In this document: in pieces, positions 25,173 through 33,755 of the stretch | How the letters are laid out: every line of letters begins with the position of its first letter | How positions within the stretch are numbered: position 1 is the first letter of the stretch | From: Archangium lansingense | GTDB taxonomy: Bacteria; Myxococcota; Myxococcia; Myxococcales; Myxococcaceae | Assembly: GCF_026626635.1 (NCBI RefSeq) | Contig: NZ_JAPNKA010000001.1 | Location: forward strand, 12,446,501 to 12,510,500 | Direction: 5' to 3' | Length of the DNA stretch: 64,000 bases | Made by a program: the position numbers and the translations under genes | Notes under the pieces: generated by a model | Seen by the model: only the letters and a program-made list of their open reading frames with translations | Databases searched by the model: none | What the model was told of the DNA's origin: nothing

Positions 25173-26050
25173 GGAGAACCCCCTCCCGTGGAAGTGGAGG
25201 CAGGAGCGTCGGAGCTCCCGGGAATGAGGAACGTGGCGAGTGCCCCCAGCGCGGCGGCGCTCGCGGTGCCGAACAGGATGTTGGCGATGAGGGCCTGATC
25301 CTCGGCGCTCTTCAGGCGCGAGGTGCGCTGATCATAGTAGTCGGCTTCCAGCGCGAAGCGCACGTTGGTGGCCGACTGCAGGCCGAAGAAGCTCGCCGCG
25401 CCGCCAGCCAATGCGCCCGCTCCGAGGAACACCAGCGGCAGCACCGGACGGCCGGACGACCTCTCCGTGCTGGCCGTGGGGACATAAGCGGGCGCCTGGG
25501 GCGGCGGCTCCACACTGGAGGTGAGGCCGGGGGACTGCACCGGGCGATCTGCCGGGGCCTGCGCGGTGGCCGCGGGCGTCTGGGTGCTCGACCCGGAGAG
25601 GCCCAGGTCGGCCAGGACGGACTGGCGCACGTCTTCGAAGTCGCGCTCCACCTTGGGGGACACCTTCACGGGCAGCTTCGCGTCCGCCTTCAGGTAGAGA
25701 CCCGTACGAAAGGCAGACAGCGACTCCTCCCGCCGCCCGAGCTCCGCCTGGACAATGCCCTGGTACAGGACCACCGGCACCTCCTGCTCGACGCCCTGCG
25801 CCAAGGCCTTGGCCCGGGACAGCTGCTCCAGAGATTGTTCGTACTCGAAGTTCTCGTAGAGCCGGACGGCGGCATCGAACGCGCTCTGGAAGTCCACCTT
25901 GGGAGCCGGGGTCTTGCGAGTCGGCGTCTTCCGGGCAGGTGACTTCCGGGCGGGCGAGGGAGCGGCGGCGAGCGCCTGGGCAGGCATGCATGCCGCGAGA
26001 CAGAGGGCGAGCACCCGCGCTCGCCCTGTCCGAAGGGAACTGGCTTTCAT
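25169..26050 (-). CDS. Secreted/membrane TPR-like protein
   Basis: A 293-residue protein with an N-terminal signal (about 10-28, ending ALAAA). A Lys/Pro-rich linker with repeated ARKSP/TRKTP units follows, then a TPR-like helical region (about 53-130: AAVRLYENFEYEQSLEQLSRA, GIVQAELGRREESLSAFRTG). A Pro/Gln linker and two hydrophobic helices (about 205-225 and 255-275) make up the rest. It is probably a membrane-bound scaffold facing the periplasm. The stop overlaps the start of the lipoprotein gene (GTGA). It is divergent from the kinase at 26158 across about 100 bases, so the two transcripts may be co-regulated. Confidence 0.7.
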   Translation of the reverse strand: MKASSLRTGRARVLALCLAACMPAQALAAAPSPARKSPARKTPTRKTPAPKVDFQSAFDAAVRLYENFEYEQSLEQLSRAKALAQGVEQEVPVVLYQGIVQAELGRREESLSAFRTGLYLKADAKLPVKVSPKVERDFEDVRQSVLADLGLSGSSTQTPAATAQAPADRPVQSPGLTSSVEPPPQAPAYVPTASTERSSGRPVLPLVFLGAGALAGGAASFFGLQSATNVRFALEADYYDQRTSRLKSAEDQALIANILFGTASAAALGALATFLIPGSSDAPASTSTGGGSP

Positions 26051-26157
26051 GATGCATCAACGTAGCAGCAGGGAGCCCGCCGCTGGCAGCCCCCCCTCCG
26101 CTCTGGAGATGAGCTGGGCATATGATGCGGCCGCATTCGCGGCCCAGGAGACGGCTT

Positions 26158-28029
26158 TTGGCTTTGACGCAAGTCGGCAAGTACCAGCTGGTCAGCAAGC
26201 TCGCCACCGGAGGCATGGCCGAGGTGTTCCTCGCCCGGGTGGAAGGGCCCATGGGCTTCGAAAAGACGCTCGTGCTCAAGCGAATTCTCCCGCATCTGGC
26301 CGAGGACCCGACGTTCGTGGGGATGTTCTTCACCGAGGCGCGCGTGGCCGCGCAGCTCAACCATCCCCACATCGTGCAGATCTTCGACTTCGGCCAGGCC
26401 GACGGCACCTACTACCTGGCGATGGAGTACATCGACGGGCCGGATCTGCGCACGCTGTCCGCGCGTGCCATCCAGGCGGGAGTTCCTCTGCCGCCGACCT
26501 TCTGCGCGAAGGTCATCTCCGCCGTATGCGAGGGTCTGGCCTTCGCCCACGACTTCGTGGACCCGTCCAGCGGACGGCACCTGGAGCTCATCCACCGGGA
26601 CATCAGCACCGACAACATCCTGCTGTCACGGCAAGGGGCCGTGAAGGTGGTGGACTTCGGCATCGCCAAGGCCTCCAACCAGAGCCACAAGACGAAGACG
26701 GGTCTCATCAAGGGCAAGATTGCCTACATGCCGGTGGAGCAGCTGCAGGGCCAGCAGCTCGACCGGCGCGCGGACGTGTACGCGCTGGGCGTCGTCCTCT
26801 ACGAGCTGCTCACCGGCCAGCTGCCTTTCGAGGCCACCACCGACGTGAGCATGATGCAGGCCATCCTCTTCGAGCCGCTCGTCCCCGCGGCGTCGCGCCG
26901 GCCGGATCTGCCCGAAGCGCTGTGCAGCATCCTCGACAGAGCCCTGGCCAAGGTGCGCGAGCAACGCTATCCGGACTGCATCACCTTCCAGGCGGACCTG
27001 GAGCGGTTCATCCTCTCCACCGGCCAGTCGGTGGGCGCGAGAGACCTGGCGCAATGTGTGGAGCGGCTGTGCCCGAGGAACAGCGGTCCGGCGAGGCCCT
27101 CGCCCACTGGAGAGAAGGACATCGGCTTCAACGCCACGGCCATGTCGCCCATGCGGACCCCCACTGGCGAGCCGCGCCCCGGGAGCATGGCCGCCCCGCT
27201 CGACGCGGACAAGGACTCCAGGACCCATACGGACAGGACGCACCACCAGACCGCCCTGTCCCATCCCTCCGCGCAGGACAAAGAGCCCCCGCTGGCGCCC
27301 ACGCTCATCTCTCCCAGCAGGCGTGACCTGCCCGCGGTGCACACCGGGCAGTACAAAGAGCTCCCGCTCGCGCCCACGGCTATCTCCCCCAGCAGGAACG
27401 ACCTGCCCGCGGTGAGCCCTGCGACGACGGACACCCAGAAGCCGGCGGCTCCCGCGCAGACGGAGCGCTTCGAGAAGGAGGACGTCGCGCTCGGGATTCG
27501 CCAGAGCCGTGCCCGGCTGGGGTTGGCAGTGGGAGGCCTGGTGCTCCTCGCCGCGGGCAGTGGTGTTGTGCTCTTCCGGAGCAACACCGCGCCCCCCGCG
27601 CCCATGCAGGCCGCGCCCACTCCGGCACCGGAGCCGAAACCTGTGGCCGTGGCCCCGCCCCCCGCCGAGCCGCCCGTCGCCGAGAAGGTGGCTCCTCCCA
27701 CGGGGCCGCAGCCGGTGGAAGCCAGCGCGCCCGTGGCCGCCGGGGAGAAGCCCTCGCCGGAGCCCACCCCGCAGGAGTCCACGGAAGCGCAGCCCACGCG
27801 ACGAAAGGGTGCTCAGAAGGCGAAGCTGGAGTTCCGCATCCGGCCCTATGCCACGGTGTTCCTGGACGGCAAGCCGATCGGCCAGACGCCCTTCGCGCCC
27901 GTCCAGGTCTCCGTCGGCCCCCACACCGTGCGGCTCATCAATCGTGACCTCGACAAGGACATCACCCGCACCATCGAGGTGAAGGCCGGCCAGCCCAACA
28001 TCGTCAAGCAGGACCTCACGGCGGACTGA
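26158..28029 (+). CDS. Ser/Thr protein kinase with C-terminal PEGA domain
   Basis: A 623-residue Hanks-type kinase: GKYQLVSKLATGGMAEVF (Gly loop), VLKRIL (Lys), HRDISTDNILL (catalytic loop) and DFGIAK are present, then a Pro/Thr-rich linker. One transmembrane helix follows (about 453-473, GLAVGGLVLLAAGSGVVLF), a long Pro/Ala/Glu linker, and a PEGA domain (about 555-623, FRIRPYATVFLDGKPIGQTP). The catalytic loop has Ser where Lys normally follows HRD-x, a substitution common in myxobacterial kinases. I prefer the TTG at 26158, with AGGAG at ideal spacing of 7; ATG at 26122 would add 12 residues with a poorer site. The periplasmic PEGA domain is likely the sensor. It ends only 3 bases from the convergent lpdA stop. 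Confidence 0.85.
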   Translation: MALTQVGKYQLVSKLATGGMAEVFLARVEGPMGFEKTLVLKRILPHLAEDPTFVGMFFTEARVAAQLNHPHIVQIFDFGQADGTYYLAMEYIDGPDLRTLSARAIQAGVPLPPTFCAKVISAVCEGLAFAHDFVDPSSGRHLELIHRDISTDNILLSRQGAVKVVDFGIAKASNQSHKTKTGLIKGKIAYMPVEQLQGQQLDRRADVYALGVVLYELLTGQLPFEATTDVSMMQAILFEPLVPAASRRPDLPEALCSILDRALAKVREQRYPDCITFQADLERFILSTGQSVGARDLAQCVERLCPRNSGPARPSPTGEKDIGFNATAMSPMRTPTGEPRPGSMAAPLDADKDSRTHTDRTHHQTALSHPSAQDKEPPLAPTLISPSRRDLPAVHTGQYKELPLAPTAISPSRNDLPAVSPATTDTQKPAAPAQTERFEKEDVALGIRQSRARLGLAVGGLVLLAAGSGVVLFRSNTAPPAPMQAAPTPAPEPKPVAVAPPPAEPPVAEKVAPPTGPQPVEASAPVAAGEKPSPEPTPQESTEAQPTRRKGAQKAKLEFRIRPYATVFLDGKPIGQTPFAPVQVSVGPHTVRLINRDLDKDITRTIEVKAGQPNIVKQDLTAD

Positions 28030-28032
28030 GGG

Positions 28033-29481
28033 TTAGAGGTGCAGCGGGTGCCCGAGCGCCACCTCCGCGGCCTCGTGGATGACCTCGGAGAGTGTCGGGT
28101 GCGCGTGCATCGTCCGCGCGAGCTCCTCGACGGTGGCCTCGAGCCGGAGCGCGACACCTGCCTCCGCGAGCAACTCCGTCACGTGGGGCCCGATGAGGTG
28201 CACGCCGAGCAGCTCCCCGTAACGAGCGTCGCTCACCAGTTTGACGAAGCCCTCGGTGTGGTCCAGCACGCGCGCCTTACCGAGCGCGGAGAACGGGAAG
28301 CGGCCAACGCGCACGTCGAAGCCACGCTCGCGCGCACGCGCCTCGGTGAGCCCGATGGAGGCCACCTCCGGTGCGCTATAGGTGCATGAGGGGACCTGCG
28401 CGTAGTCGATGGGCTGCGGCTCGAGCCCGGCAATGGCCTCGGCGGCGACGATGGCCTCCATGGTGGCCACGTGCGCGAGCGCGGGCGTGGGCACGATGTC
28501 ACCGATGGCGTAGAGGCCCGGCACGCTCGTGCGCATCCGCCCGTCCACGGGGACGAAGCCCCGCTCCAGCTTCACCCCGAGCGCCTCCAGTCCGAGCCCC
28601 TCGGTGAGCGGGCGACGCCCGGCGGCGACGAGGAGCTTCTCAGCCTCGACAGTCCGCGTTCCCCCATCGGCGGTGCGCAGCGTGAGCGTGACGCCGTTCG
28701 GGGTGACGCGCGAGTCCTCCAGCTTCGCGCCGGTGTGCACCTCGAGGCCGCGCCGGCGCAGGCTGCGCTCCAGCTCGGTGGACACGTCCACGTCCTCGAG
28801 AGGCAGCAGGTGCGGCATCATCTCGATAAGGGAGACGCGGCTGCCGAAGCGGCTGTAGAGGGAGGCGAACTCCACCCCCACCGCGCCGCCACCGATGATG
28901 GCGAGCGAGCCCGGCACTCTCGACAGCTCGAGCGCATGGTCCGAGGAGAGCACGCGCTCGCCGTCGAAGGGCAGCCCGGGAAGGGGCTTGGGTGCCGAGC
29001 CGGTAGCGAGCAGCACGTGGCGCGTCTGGAGCTCCTGGACCTCGCCGCGGCTGTCGGTGACGCGGACCCGGCCCGGACCCGCGAGCGTGCCGAAGCCCTG
29101 CACCACTCGGACGCCGTTCTTCTTCATGAGGAAGCCCACGCCGGCGCTGTTCTTCTCCACCACGCGGTTCTTGAAGGCGTGCGCGGCGGCCAGGTCCAAC
29201 CGCACCTCGGAGGCGACGACGCCCAGCTCCCCACCATGCCGCGCGTCCTCGAGCACGTCGGCGGTGTGGAGGAGCGCCTTGGTGGGGATGCAGCCGCGCA
29301 GCGTGCACACGCCGCCGAGCCGGTTGTCCCGCTCCACGAGGGCCACCTGGAGGCCGAGCTGGGCCGTGCGGATGGCCGCCGCGTAGCCGCCGGGCCCGGC
29401 GCCGATGACGACCACATCGAGCACATCCCCAGAACGAACGGTCGTGCCATTTCGAGACGAAGCAGAATCACGGGAGGTCAT
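28033..29481 (-). CDS. lpdA: Dihydrolipoyl dehydrogenase (E3-type)
   Basis: The 482-residue flavoprotein oxidises dihydrolipoyl groups of 2-oxoacid dehydrogenase complexes with NAD+. The FAD site is GAGPGG (27-32). The redox disulphide is GGVCTLRGCIPTK (C59, C64), the spacing normal but the residues between unlike the usual CLNVGC. The NAD site has GGGAVGVEFASLY, and the C-terminal catalytic HAHPTLSE is intact. The ATG at 29481 follows AAGGA. It is encoded alone, without E1/E2 genes, 13 bases downstream of a TetR-family gene, and an operator-like sequence lies within its first codons. It may serve a glycine-cleavage or branched-chain complex elsewhere, or an alternative disulphide reductase role. 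Confidence 0.86.
   Translation of the reverse strand: MTSRDSASSRNGTTVRSGDVLDVVVIGAGPGGYAAAIRTAQLGLQVALVERDNRLGGVCTLRGCIPTKALLHTADVLEDARHGGELGVVASEVRLDLAAAHAFKNRVVEKNSAGVGFLMKKNGVRVVQGFGTLAGPGRVRVTDSRGEVQELQTRHVLLATGSAPKPLPGLPFDGERVLSSDHALELSRVPGSLAIIGGGAVGVEFASLYSRFGSRVSLIEMMPHLLPLEDVDVSTELERSLRRRGLEVHTGAKLEDSRVTPNGVTLTLRTADGGTRTVEAEKLLVAAGRRPLTEGLGLEALGVKLERGFVPVDGRMRTSVPGLYAIGDIVPTPALAHVATMEAIVAAEAIAGLEPQPIDYAQVPSCTYSAPEVASIGLTEARARERGFDVRVGRFPFSALGKARVLDHTEGFVKLVSDARYGELLGVHLIGPHVTELLAEAGVALRLEATVEELARTMHAHPTLSEVIHEAAEVALGHPLHL
29434..29445 (-). promoter_or_regulatory. Second operator-like site inside the lpdA 5' coding region
   Basis: ACGAACGGTCGT at 29434-29445 is a 12-base exact match to the core of the palindromic operator upstream of the TetR gene (30104-30115). 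The right arm decays after that (GTCGTGCC). It lies 36 bases inside the lpdA reading frame and could be a secondary or roadblock site for the repressor. Confidence 0.4.
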
Positions 29482-29494
29482 GACGGGAGTCCTT

Positions 29495-30091
29495 TCAGGG
29501 AGAGGGGCGAGCGGAGTCCAGGAGCTGCTGGAAACCGGAGCGGGCGTGGGCCTCGGCACGCGGGTCGCGCAGGAGGCGCCGGAGGTGGTGGGCGCCGAGG
29601 ATGAGGGAGAAGACCTGATAGGCGAAGAGCTCCGCATCCAGCCCGGCGCGGAGGTGACCGGCCTCGATGGCGCCGCGGACGGTGCGCACCACCGCATCGA
29701 GCATGAAGCGCTCGGCGCCGGCCACGAAGTCGCGCGGCTTGCCCTCGCGGTCGTCCAGCTCGGAGGAGGCCGCGATGAAGATGCAGCCCCCGGGAGCCAT
29801 GGGGTGGGTGAGCCAGGCGAGCCACAGCTCGAAGAGCTTCTGGAGCTGGGGCAGTCCCTTGGGGGCGGCGAAGGCGGGCTCGAGGACGTAGCGGCGGAAC
29901 TTCTCCCCCGCGTCCTCCAGCACCGCGAGCTGGAGCTCCTCCTTGGAGCCGAAGTGCGCGAAGAGTCCGCTCTTGCTCATGCGGAGCTCCTCGGCGAGCA
30001 CGCCGATGGTGAGCCCCTCCAGCCCCTCCCGCGTGGCGACGCGGAAGGCGTGCTCGAGGATTCGCTCCCGGGTGGCTGCTCCCTTCGACAT
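29495..30091 (-). CDS. TetR/AcrR-family repressor
   Basis: A 198-residue TetR-type regulator. The N-terminal HTH is intact (ATRERILEHAFRVATREGLE, then LTIGVLAEELRMSKSGLFAH). The C-terminal half is helical with a Cys/Phe-rich segment (GGCIFIAASSELDD) resembling TetR_C ligand pockets. It likely represses its own operon with lpdA, whose ATG lies 13 bases downstream of this stop. A perfect palindrome CGAACG-GT-CGTTCG sits 14 bases before the start codon and a partial copy lies inside lpdA. The inducing ligand is unknown; the lpdA partner suggests a thiol, lipoyl or electrophile signal, which is inference. Confidence 0.86.
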   Translation of the reverse strand: MSKGAATRERILEHAFRVATREGLEGLTIGVLAEELRMSKSGLFAHFGSKEELQLAVLEDAGEKFRRYVLEPAFAAPKGLPQLQKLFELWLAWLTHPMAPGGCIFIAASSELDDREGKPRDFVAGAERFMLDAVVRTVRGAIEAGHLRAGLDAELFAYQVFSLILGAHHLRRLLRDPRAEAHARSGFQQLLDSARPSP

Positions 30092-30104
30092 GCCTCAAGA
30101 AATA

Positions 30105-30118
30105 CGAACGGTCGTTCG
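30105..30118 (-). promoter_or_regulatory. Palindromic operator of the TetR-lpdA operon
   Basis: CGAACG (30105-30110) and CGTTCG (30113-30118) form a perfect inverted repeat with a 2-base spacer, 14 bases upstream of the TetR start codon. The size and symmetry match TetR-family operators, and the place suits autorepression. A 12-base copy recurs in lpdA at 29434-29445. Confidence 0.65.
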
Positions 30119-30152
30119 ATTTGTCAACTTCGCCCGCCTGGCCGCCTGCTGC

Positions 30153-31598
30153 TCACCGGGCGTTGGCGTCACACTCGTGGGCGGGGCGGAAAGGCAGGGC
30201 CCAGAGCCGCAGGCCGTGGGCCGCATCCCGGGCGAAGAAGAAGACATCCCAGCCGGAGCGCTCGAAGCCACCCGGTTCCGAGGAGTCCGGGCCCGGGGCC
30301 AGCTCGTCGAAGGGCGCCGTGCTTCCGGGCGTGCCGCCGCTCCCCCAGGGTTCCCGGCCTCGTCCCGGCGTGTCCGCGCTGAAGAAGAGGTGGCCCTGGA
30401 GGGCGGTGAGCCCCTCGGGAGACGAGCCCCCGGCGCCCGGGACGAGGTCCTCGAAGAGGAGCGTGCCCGAGGCCGTGCCATCGCTCACCCACAGCTCGCG
30501 CCCGTGCGCCCCATCATCCGCGGAGAAGAAGAGCCGGCGCCCCAGGACGGCGAGCCCGCTCGGAGACGAGCCCTCCGCACCGGGCCAGACGTCCTTCACC
30601 CGCTGCGTCCCCTTCCGGGAGCCATCGCTGCGCCACAGCTCCTCACCGGCGGAGTCGTTCTCCCCGTTGGCGCTGAAGTACAGCCGCCCGCCCATGGCCA
30701 CTAGCTCATGGATGGTGTGGAACGAGCCCACGAGCGCGGGAGTCCCTCCGCTCGTCACCCGCAGCTCGGCCATGGCGTCGTCGTGGACGGTGCTCGAGAC
30801 GAAGTACAGCTTGTTGCCCACCGCCGTCAGCGCATCCAGCTCTCCCCCCTCGCTCGATCTGCGGAACAGCTCGACGGCGGGGGACTTCCCATCGGTCCGC
30901 ATCAACCGCATGAAGAAACCCTGGAAGTTGCTGACGAAGTAGAGCGAGCCATCGCCCCCGCGCGTCATCAGGTAGGGGCTGGTGCCCTCGGGACCGGGGT
31001 CCAGGTCTTCGACGAGGTAGGTGCCCTCGGGCGTCCCATCGCTGCGCCACAGCTCGCGCCCGTGCTCGGCGTCTCCCGCGGCGAAGTAGAGCAGTCCTCC
31101 GGACTCGGCCAGGGAACGCGGGAACGAGCCCTCCGCACCGGGCCAGATGTCCTTCACCAGGCGAGTGCCCCGGGAGGTGCCATCGCTCACCCACAGCTCG
31201 CGCCCGTGCACGCCGTCATCGGCGACGAAGAAGACCCTGTCACCCACGGGGGTCAGCACCGCGGGTTCCGAGCCCTCCGGCCCGGGGCGGATATCCACCA
31301 CGAGGGAGGTGCCGCGACCTCCCGTCCCGGTGCTCACCCACGGCTCGAGGCCGTGCACTCCATCATCGGAGGAGAAGAGGAGGACGCGGTCGCCGCGGAC
31401 GAGTCTCCCTGGCTCCGGGTCTTCCGTGCCGGGAGCGAGGTCCGTCAGGGGAGAGGCAGTGCGCCCACAGGGCGTCCAGGGCTGCGACTGAGCGGTGAAG
31501 GGGTCCGCGTCCGAGGCCAGCGGAGACGCACCTGCCTGGGCGAGGGCGGGGCTGGAGATCAGGGCCAGCAGCACGGAGAGCGGACGCCAGCACCTCAT
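30153..31598 (-). CDS. ELWxSDGT-repeat secreted propeller protein
   Basis: A 481-residue protein with a signal peptide (about 1-21, ISSPALAQA) and eight repeats of about 50 residues. The consensus is G-x-ELW-x-SDGT-x-x-GT-x-LV-x-D-I-x-PG-x-x-GS-P (e.g. ELWVSDGTSRGTRLVKDIWP, ELWRSDGTPEGTYLVEDLDP). The final LRLWALP marks the end of the last blade. This repeat family is common in myxobacteria and probably folds as a beta-propeller. No enzymatic motif is seen; surface or matrix binding is possible. The ATG at 31598 has GGGAGG five bases upstream. It is divergent from the galactose-oxidase-like gene. Two further modules of the same kind form the protein at 45703-48789. Confidence 0.8.
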   Translation of the reverse strand: MRCWRPLSVLLALISSPALAQAGASPLASDADPFTAQSQPWTPCGRTASPLTDLAPGTEDPEPGRLVRGDRVLLFSSDDGVHGLEPWVSTGTGGRGTSLVVDIRPGPEGSEPAVLTPVGDRVFFVADDGVHGRELWVSDGTSRGTRLVKDIWPGAEGSFPRSLAESGGLLYFAAGDAEHGRELWRSDGTPEGTYLVEDLDPGPEGTSPYLMTRGGDGSLYFVSNFQGFFMRLMRTDGKSPAVELFRRSSEGGELDALTAVGNKLYFVSSTVHDDAMAELRVTSGGTPALVGSFHTIHELVAMGGRLYFSANGENDSAGEELWRSDGSRKGTQRVKDVWPGAEGSSPSGLAVLGRRLFFSADDGAHGRELWVSDGTASGTLLFEDLVPGAGGSSPEGLTALQGHLFFSADTPGRGREPWGSGGTPGSTAPFDELAPGPDSSEPGGFERSGWDVFFFARDAAHGLRLWALPFRPAHECDANAR

Positions 31599-31811
31599 GG
31601 AAACCTCCCGGACGTGAAGGGAACGGCCCGCAATGTGGGGGCACGGCGTCACACGGGAACCGGCGCAAAGGTCCGGGGTGAGCAACCCCCACGCAACAGT
31701 CCCGGGCAGCCCACCACCCATCATTGCCTCGGACCTCGGGACCGATTGGCGTGCGAGCCCGGCCACTTAGGTTCTGTCCCTGAATCAGCGGGGATTCCCC
31801 TGGAGGCGGCG

Positions 31812-33233
31812 ATGTCGACGAGACCGATTCTTTCCCGGCCAGGAGCGCTCGCACTCTGGTTCGTGGGATGTGTGGCGCTGACAAGCCCCGCTCGGGCACA
31901 GACTCCCGCGGAGGTGGGGCAGTGGTCGAGCGTCATGTCCTGGCCACTCTCCGCCACCCACACGAGCCTGCTGCCCACGGGCCGGGTGATGTTCTTCGGC
32001 GAGTTCGCCCAGGGGGATGATCCACCGGGGCTCTGGGACCCGAACACGGGAGGCATCAGCAGGCTGCCGGCGCCGGGCTACAACATCTTCTGCGCGGGCC
32101 ACTCCTTCCTCGCGGACGGGCGGCTGCTCATCACCGGTGGGCACATCGAGAGCCACGTGGGCCTCGAGGACGCAACCATCTGGGACCCGTTCGGCTCGCG
32201 CTTCATCCGCCAGCCGGACATGAACGATGGGCGCTGGTACCCCACCAACGTGACGCTCTCCAACGGAGACGTGATGGTGCTCTCCGGCGAGACGGTGGGC
32301 TCCGGCATCATGAATGAGATTCCCCAGCGCTACCTGGCGGCGAGCGGGACGTGGCGGACCATGACCACGGCGCGGCTCAAGCTGCCGTACTACCCACGGA
32401 TGTTCCTGGCGCCCAATGGCAGGCTCTTCCTGGCGGGGCCGCAGCGGGTGAGCCGCTTCATGGACCCGAACGGGACGGGTTCCTGGACCACGGGGCCCTC
32501 GAGCAACTACGGCACCCGGAGCTACGGGCCCGCGGTGTATCTCGATGGCCGGGTGCTGCTCATTGGAGGAGGAGATCCTCCAACGGCCACCGTCGAGATG
32601 ATCGACCTGAACGTGGCCTCGCCGGTCTGGAGATACATGACGCCCATGAACACGCCGCGGCGGCAGCACAACGCCACGCTGCTGCCGGATGGGACGGTGC
32701 TGGTGACGGGCGGCAGCCGGGGCAGTGGCTTCGACAACAGCGGCTCGCCGGTCTTCCAGGCCGAGGTGTATGACCCCGTGGCCAACCGCTGGACGCGGCT
32801 GTCCAGCAATACGCGCTATCGCGGCTACCACGCCACGGCGGTGCTGCTGCCGGACGGGCGGGTGCTGAGCGCGGGAGGCCGCAACGCGAACTCCGCGGAG
32901 GTCTTCTCGCCGCCCTACCTCTTCAAGGGCGCGCGGCCCGTGGTGAGCTCGGTGCCGGACGTGGTGTCGCCCGGGACCACGTTCACCATCTCGACGCCGG
33001 ACGCGAGCCGGGTGACGAAGGTGACGCTGATCGCCCTCGGCTCGGTGACGCACGCCTTCGACCAGAACCAGCGGCTGCTCACCCTGCCCTTCACGCGAGG
33101 CAGCGGCGTCGTCACCGTCACCGCGCCGGCGAACAACAACCGGGCGCCGCCAGGCTACTACCAGCTCTTCCTGGTGAACGACGCGGGCGTGCCCTCCATG
33201 GGCCGGATGGTGCGGATTGCCCCGGTACCGTGA
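31812..33233 (+). CDS. Galactose oxidase / glyoxal oxidase-like radical copper enzyme
   Basis: A 473-residue secreted protein (signal about 1-30, TSPARAQ) built of Kelch-like blades with a C-terminal DUF1929-type domain. All residues expected for a radical-copper oxidase can be placed: C94 (NIFCAGHSF) and Y143 (RWYPT) for the Tyr-Cys crosslink, Y339-H340 (RYRGYHATAV) and H414 (VTHAF) as copper ligands. Such enzymes oxidise primary alcohols or aldehydes to the next state and release H2O2; the GlxA type acts in glycan deposition. The ATG at 31812 follows GGAGG. It shares a 213-base divergent region with the ELWRSDGT protein. The substrate is unknown. Confidence 0.85.
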   Translation: MSTRPILSRPGALALWFVGCVALTSPARAQTPAEVGQWSSVMSWPLSATHTSLLPTGRVMFFGEFAQGDDPPGLWDPNTGGISRLPAPGYNIFCAGHSFLADGRLLITGGHIESHVGLEDATIWDPFGSRFIRQPDMNDGRWYPTNVTLSNGDVMVLSGETVGSGIMNEIPQRYLAASGTWRTMTTARLKLPYYPRMFLAPNGRLFLAGPQRVSRFMDPNGTGSWTTGPSSNYGTRSYGPAVYLDGRVLLIGGGDPPTATVEMIDLNVASPVWRYMTPMNTPRRQHNATLLPDGTVLVTGGSRGSGFDNSGSPVFQAEVYDPVANRWTRLSSNTRYRGYHATAVLLPDGRVLSAGGRNANSAEVFSPPYLFKGARPVVSSVPDVVSPGTTFTISTPDASRVTKVTLIALGSVTHAFDQNQRLLTLPFTRGSGVVTVTAPANNNRAPPGYYQLFLVNDAGVPSMGRMVRIAPVP

Positions 33234-33285
33234 CAGGCGGGCGTCCGTCGCGGAACATCCAGGCAGACTCAGATGGATTGTGGGC

Positions 33286-33393
33286 TCAGGACAGCAGGCG
33301 CTCGACCAACGCCGCGGTGCAGCTCACGATGGCCCCATTACCACTGAGGGCCGAGTACTTCAGTGCCGTTTCCGTGTAGCGCTTCTTGGTCAT
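33286..33393 (-). CDS. Short peptide gene (35 residues), function unknown
   Basis: ATG at 33393 is preceded by AAGGAGG with five-base spacing, the best ribosome-binding site in this stretch. It opens a 35-codon frame beginning MTKKRYTETALKYSALSGNG and ending with SCTAALVERLLS. The single Cys, Gly-rich centre and basic start are like those of ribosomally made peptide precursors, but no modifying enzyme lies near. The frame is also open 62 codons upstream, so it could be the end of a 97-residue membrane protein instead. A candidate promoter lies 160-185 bases upstream. No homologue is recognised. Confidence 0.5.
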   Translation of the reverse strand: MTKKRYTETALKYSALSGNGAIVSCTAALVERLLS

Positions 33394-33551
33394 GGTTGCC
33401 TCCTTGCCGTTTAGAAATTTCTCACGGGTGGTCCGGTTGAACTGCCACTTTGAGAAGAGCAAGAGGGCCATCAAGAGACCCGCTACCACGTAGGGAATCG
33501 AACCCACAGCACCCGCAAACCTGAACCCACAATCCTCCTTTCCGCAGCCTC

Positions 33552-33579
33552 TACCTAAACAGGGAAGAGTCGATGTCAA
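33552..33579 (-). promoter_or_regulatory. Candidate sigma-70 promoter for the short peptide gene
   Basis: On the minus strand, TTGACA (33579-33574) is followed after 16 bases by TAGGTA (33557-33552). The -35 is a perfect consensus; the -10 is weak but of the TAG-type seen in GC-rich bacteria. It would give a leader of about 150 bases before the 35-codon gene. Confidence 0.4.
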
Positions 33580-33741
33580 GGCGCGCGATCTCTTCGACCT
33601 TTCCTATTTCGCTGGCCTCCTCCGAGGAAACACCGGCCGTAGACAGAAAGGAGCGAGGGGCCCAGCGGCGTCCTCTCCGTGGAGCCGAGCGCACTCTCGG
33701 TGGCGGTCGTCCTGGTTGTGGTATCTGCTAGGGTGGACTCA

Positions 33742-33754
33742 GGAGGTATCCTCC
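33742..33754 (+). promoter_or_regulatory. Shine-Dalgarno sequestered in a hairpin
   Basis: GGAGG (33742-33746), the ribosome-binding site of the TTG-start DUF2381 gene, pairs exactly with CCTCC (33750-33754) across a TAT loop, one base before the start codon. If it folds in the mRNA it would hide the site and set a translational switch. The stem is only five pairs. Confidence 0.45.
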
Positions 33755-33755
33755 C

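Larger units (their letters stand above)
33234..33755. other. Intergenic stretch with one small peptide gene
   Basis: Apart from the 35-codon gene described separately, this 520-base stretch carries no supported long gene. The minus frame of that peptide stays open to about 33579 and would add a hydrophobic helix (IPYVVAGLLMALLLF); it is a possible longer form. Base composition is less GC-rich here than in the flanking genes. Confidence 0.5.

Noticed and set aside
33480..33530. Minus-strand GGGTTCGATTCCC looks like a tRNA T-arm.
   Set aside because: No D-arm, anticodon arm or acceptor stem can be paired around it, so neither a tRNA gene nor a clear integration remnant is supported.
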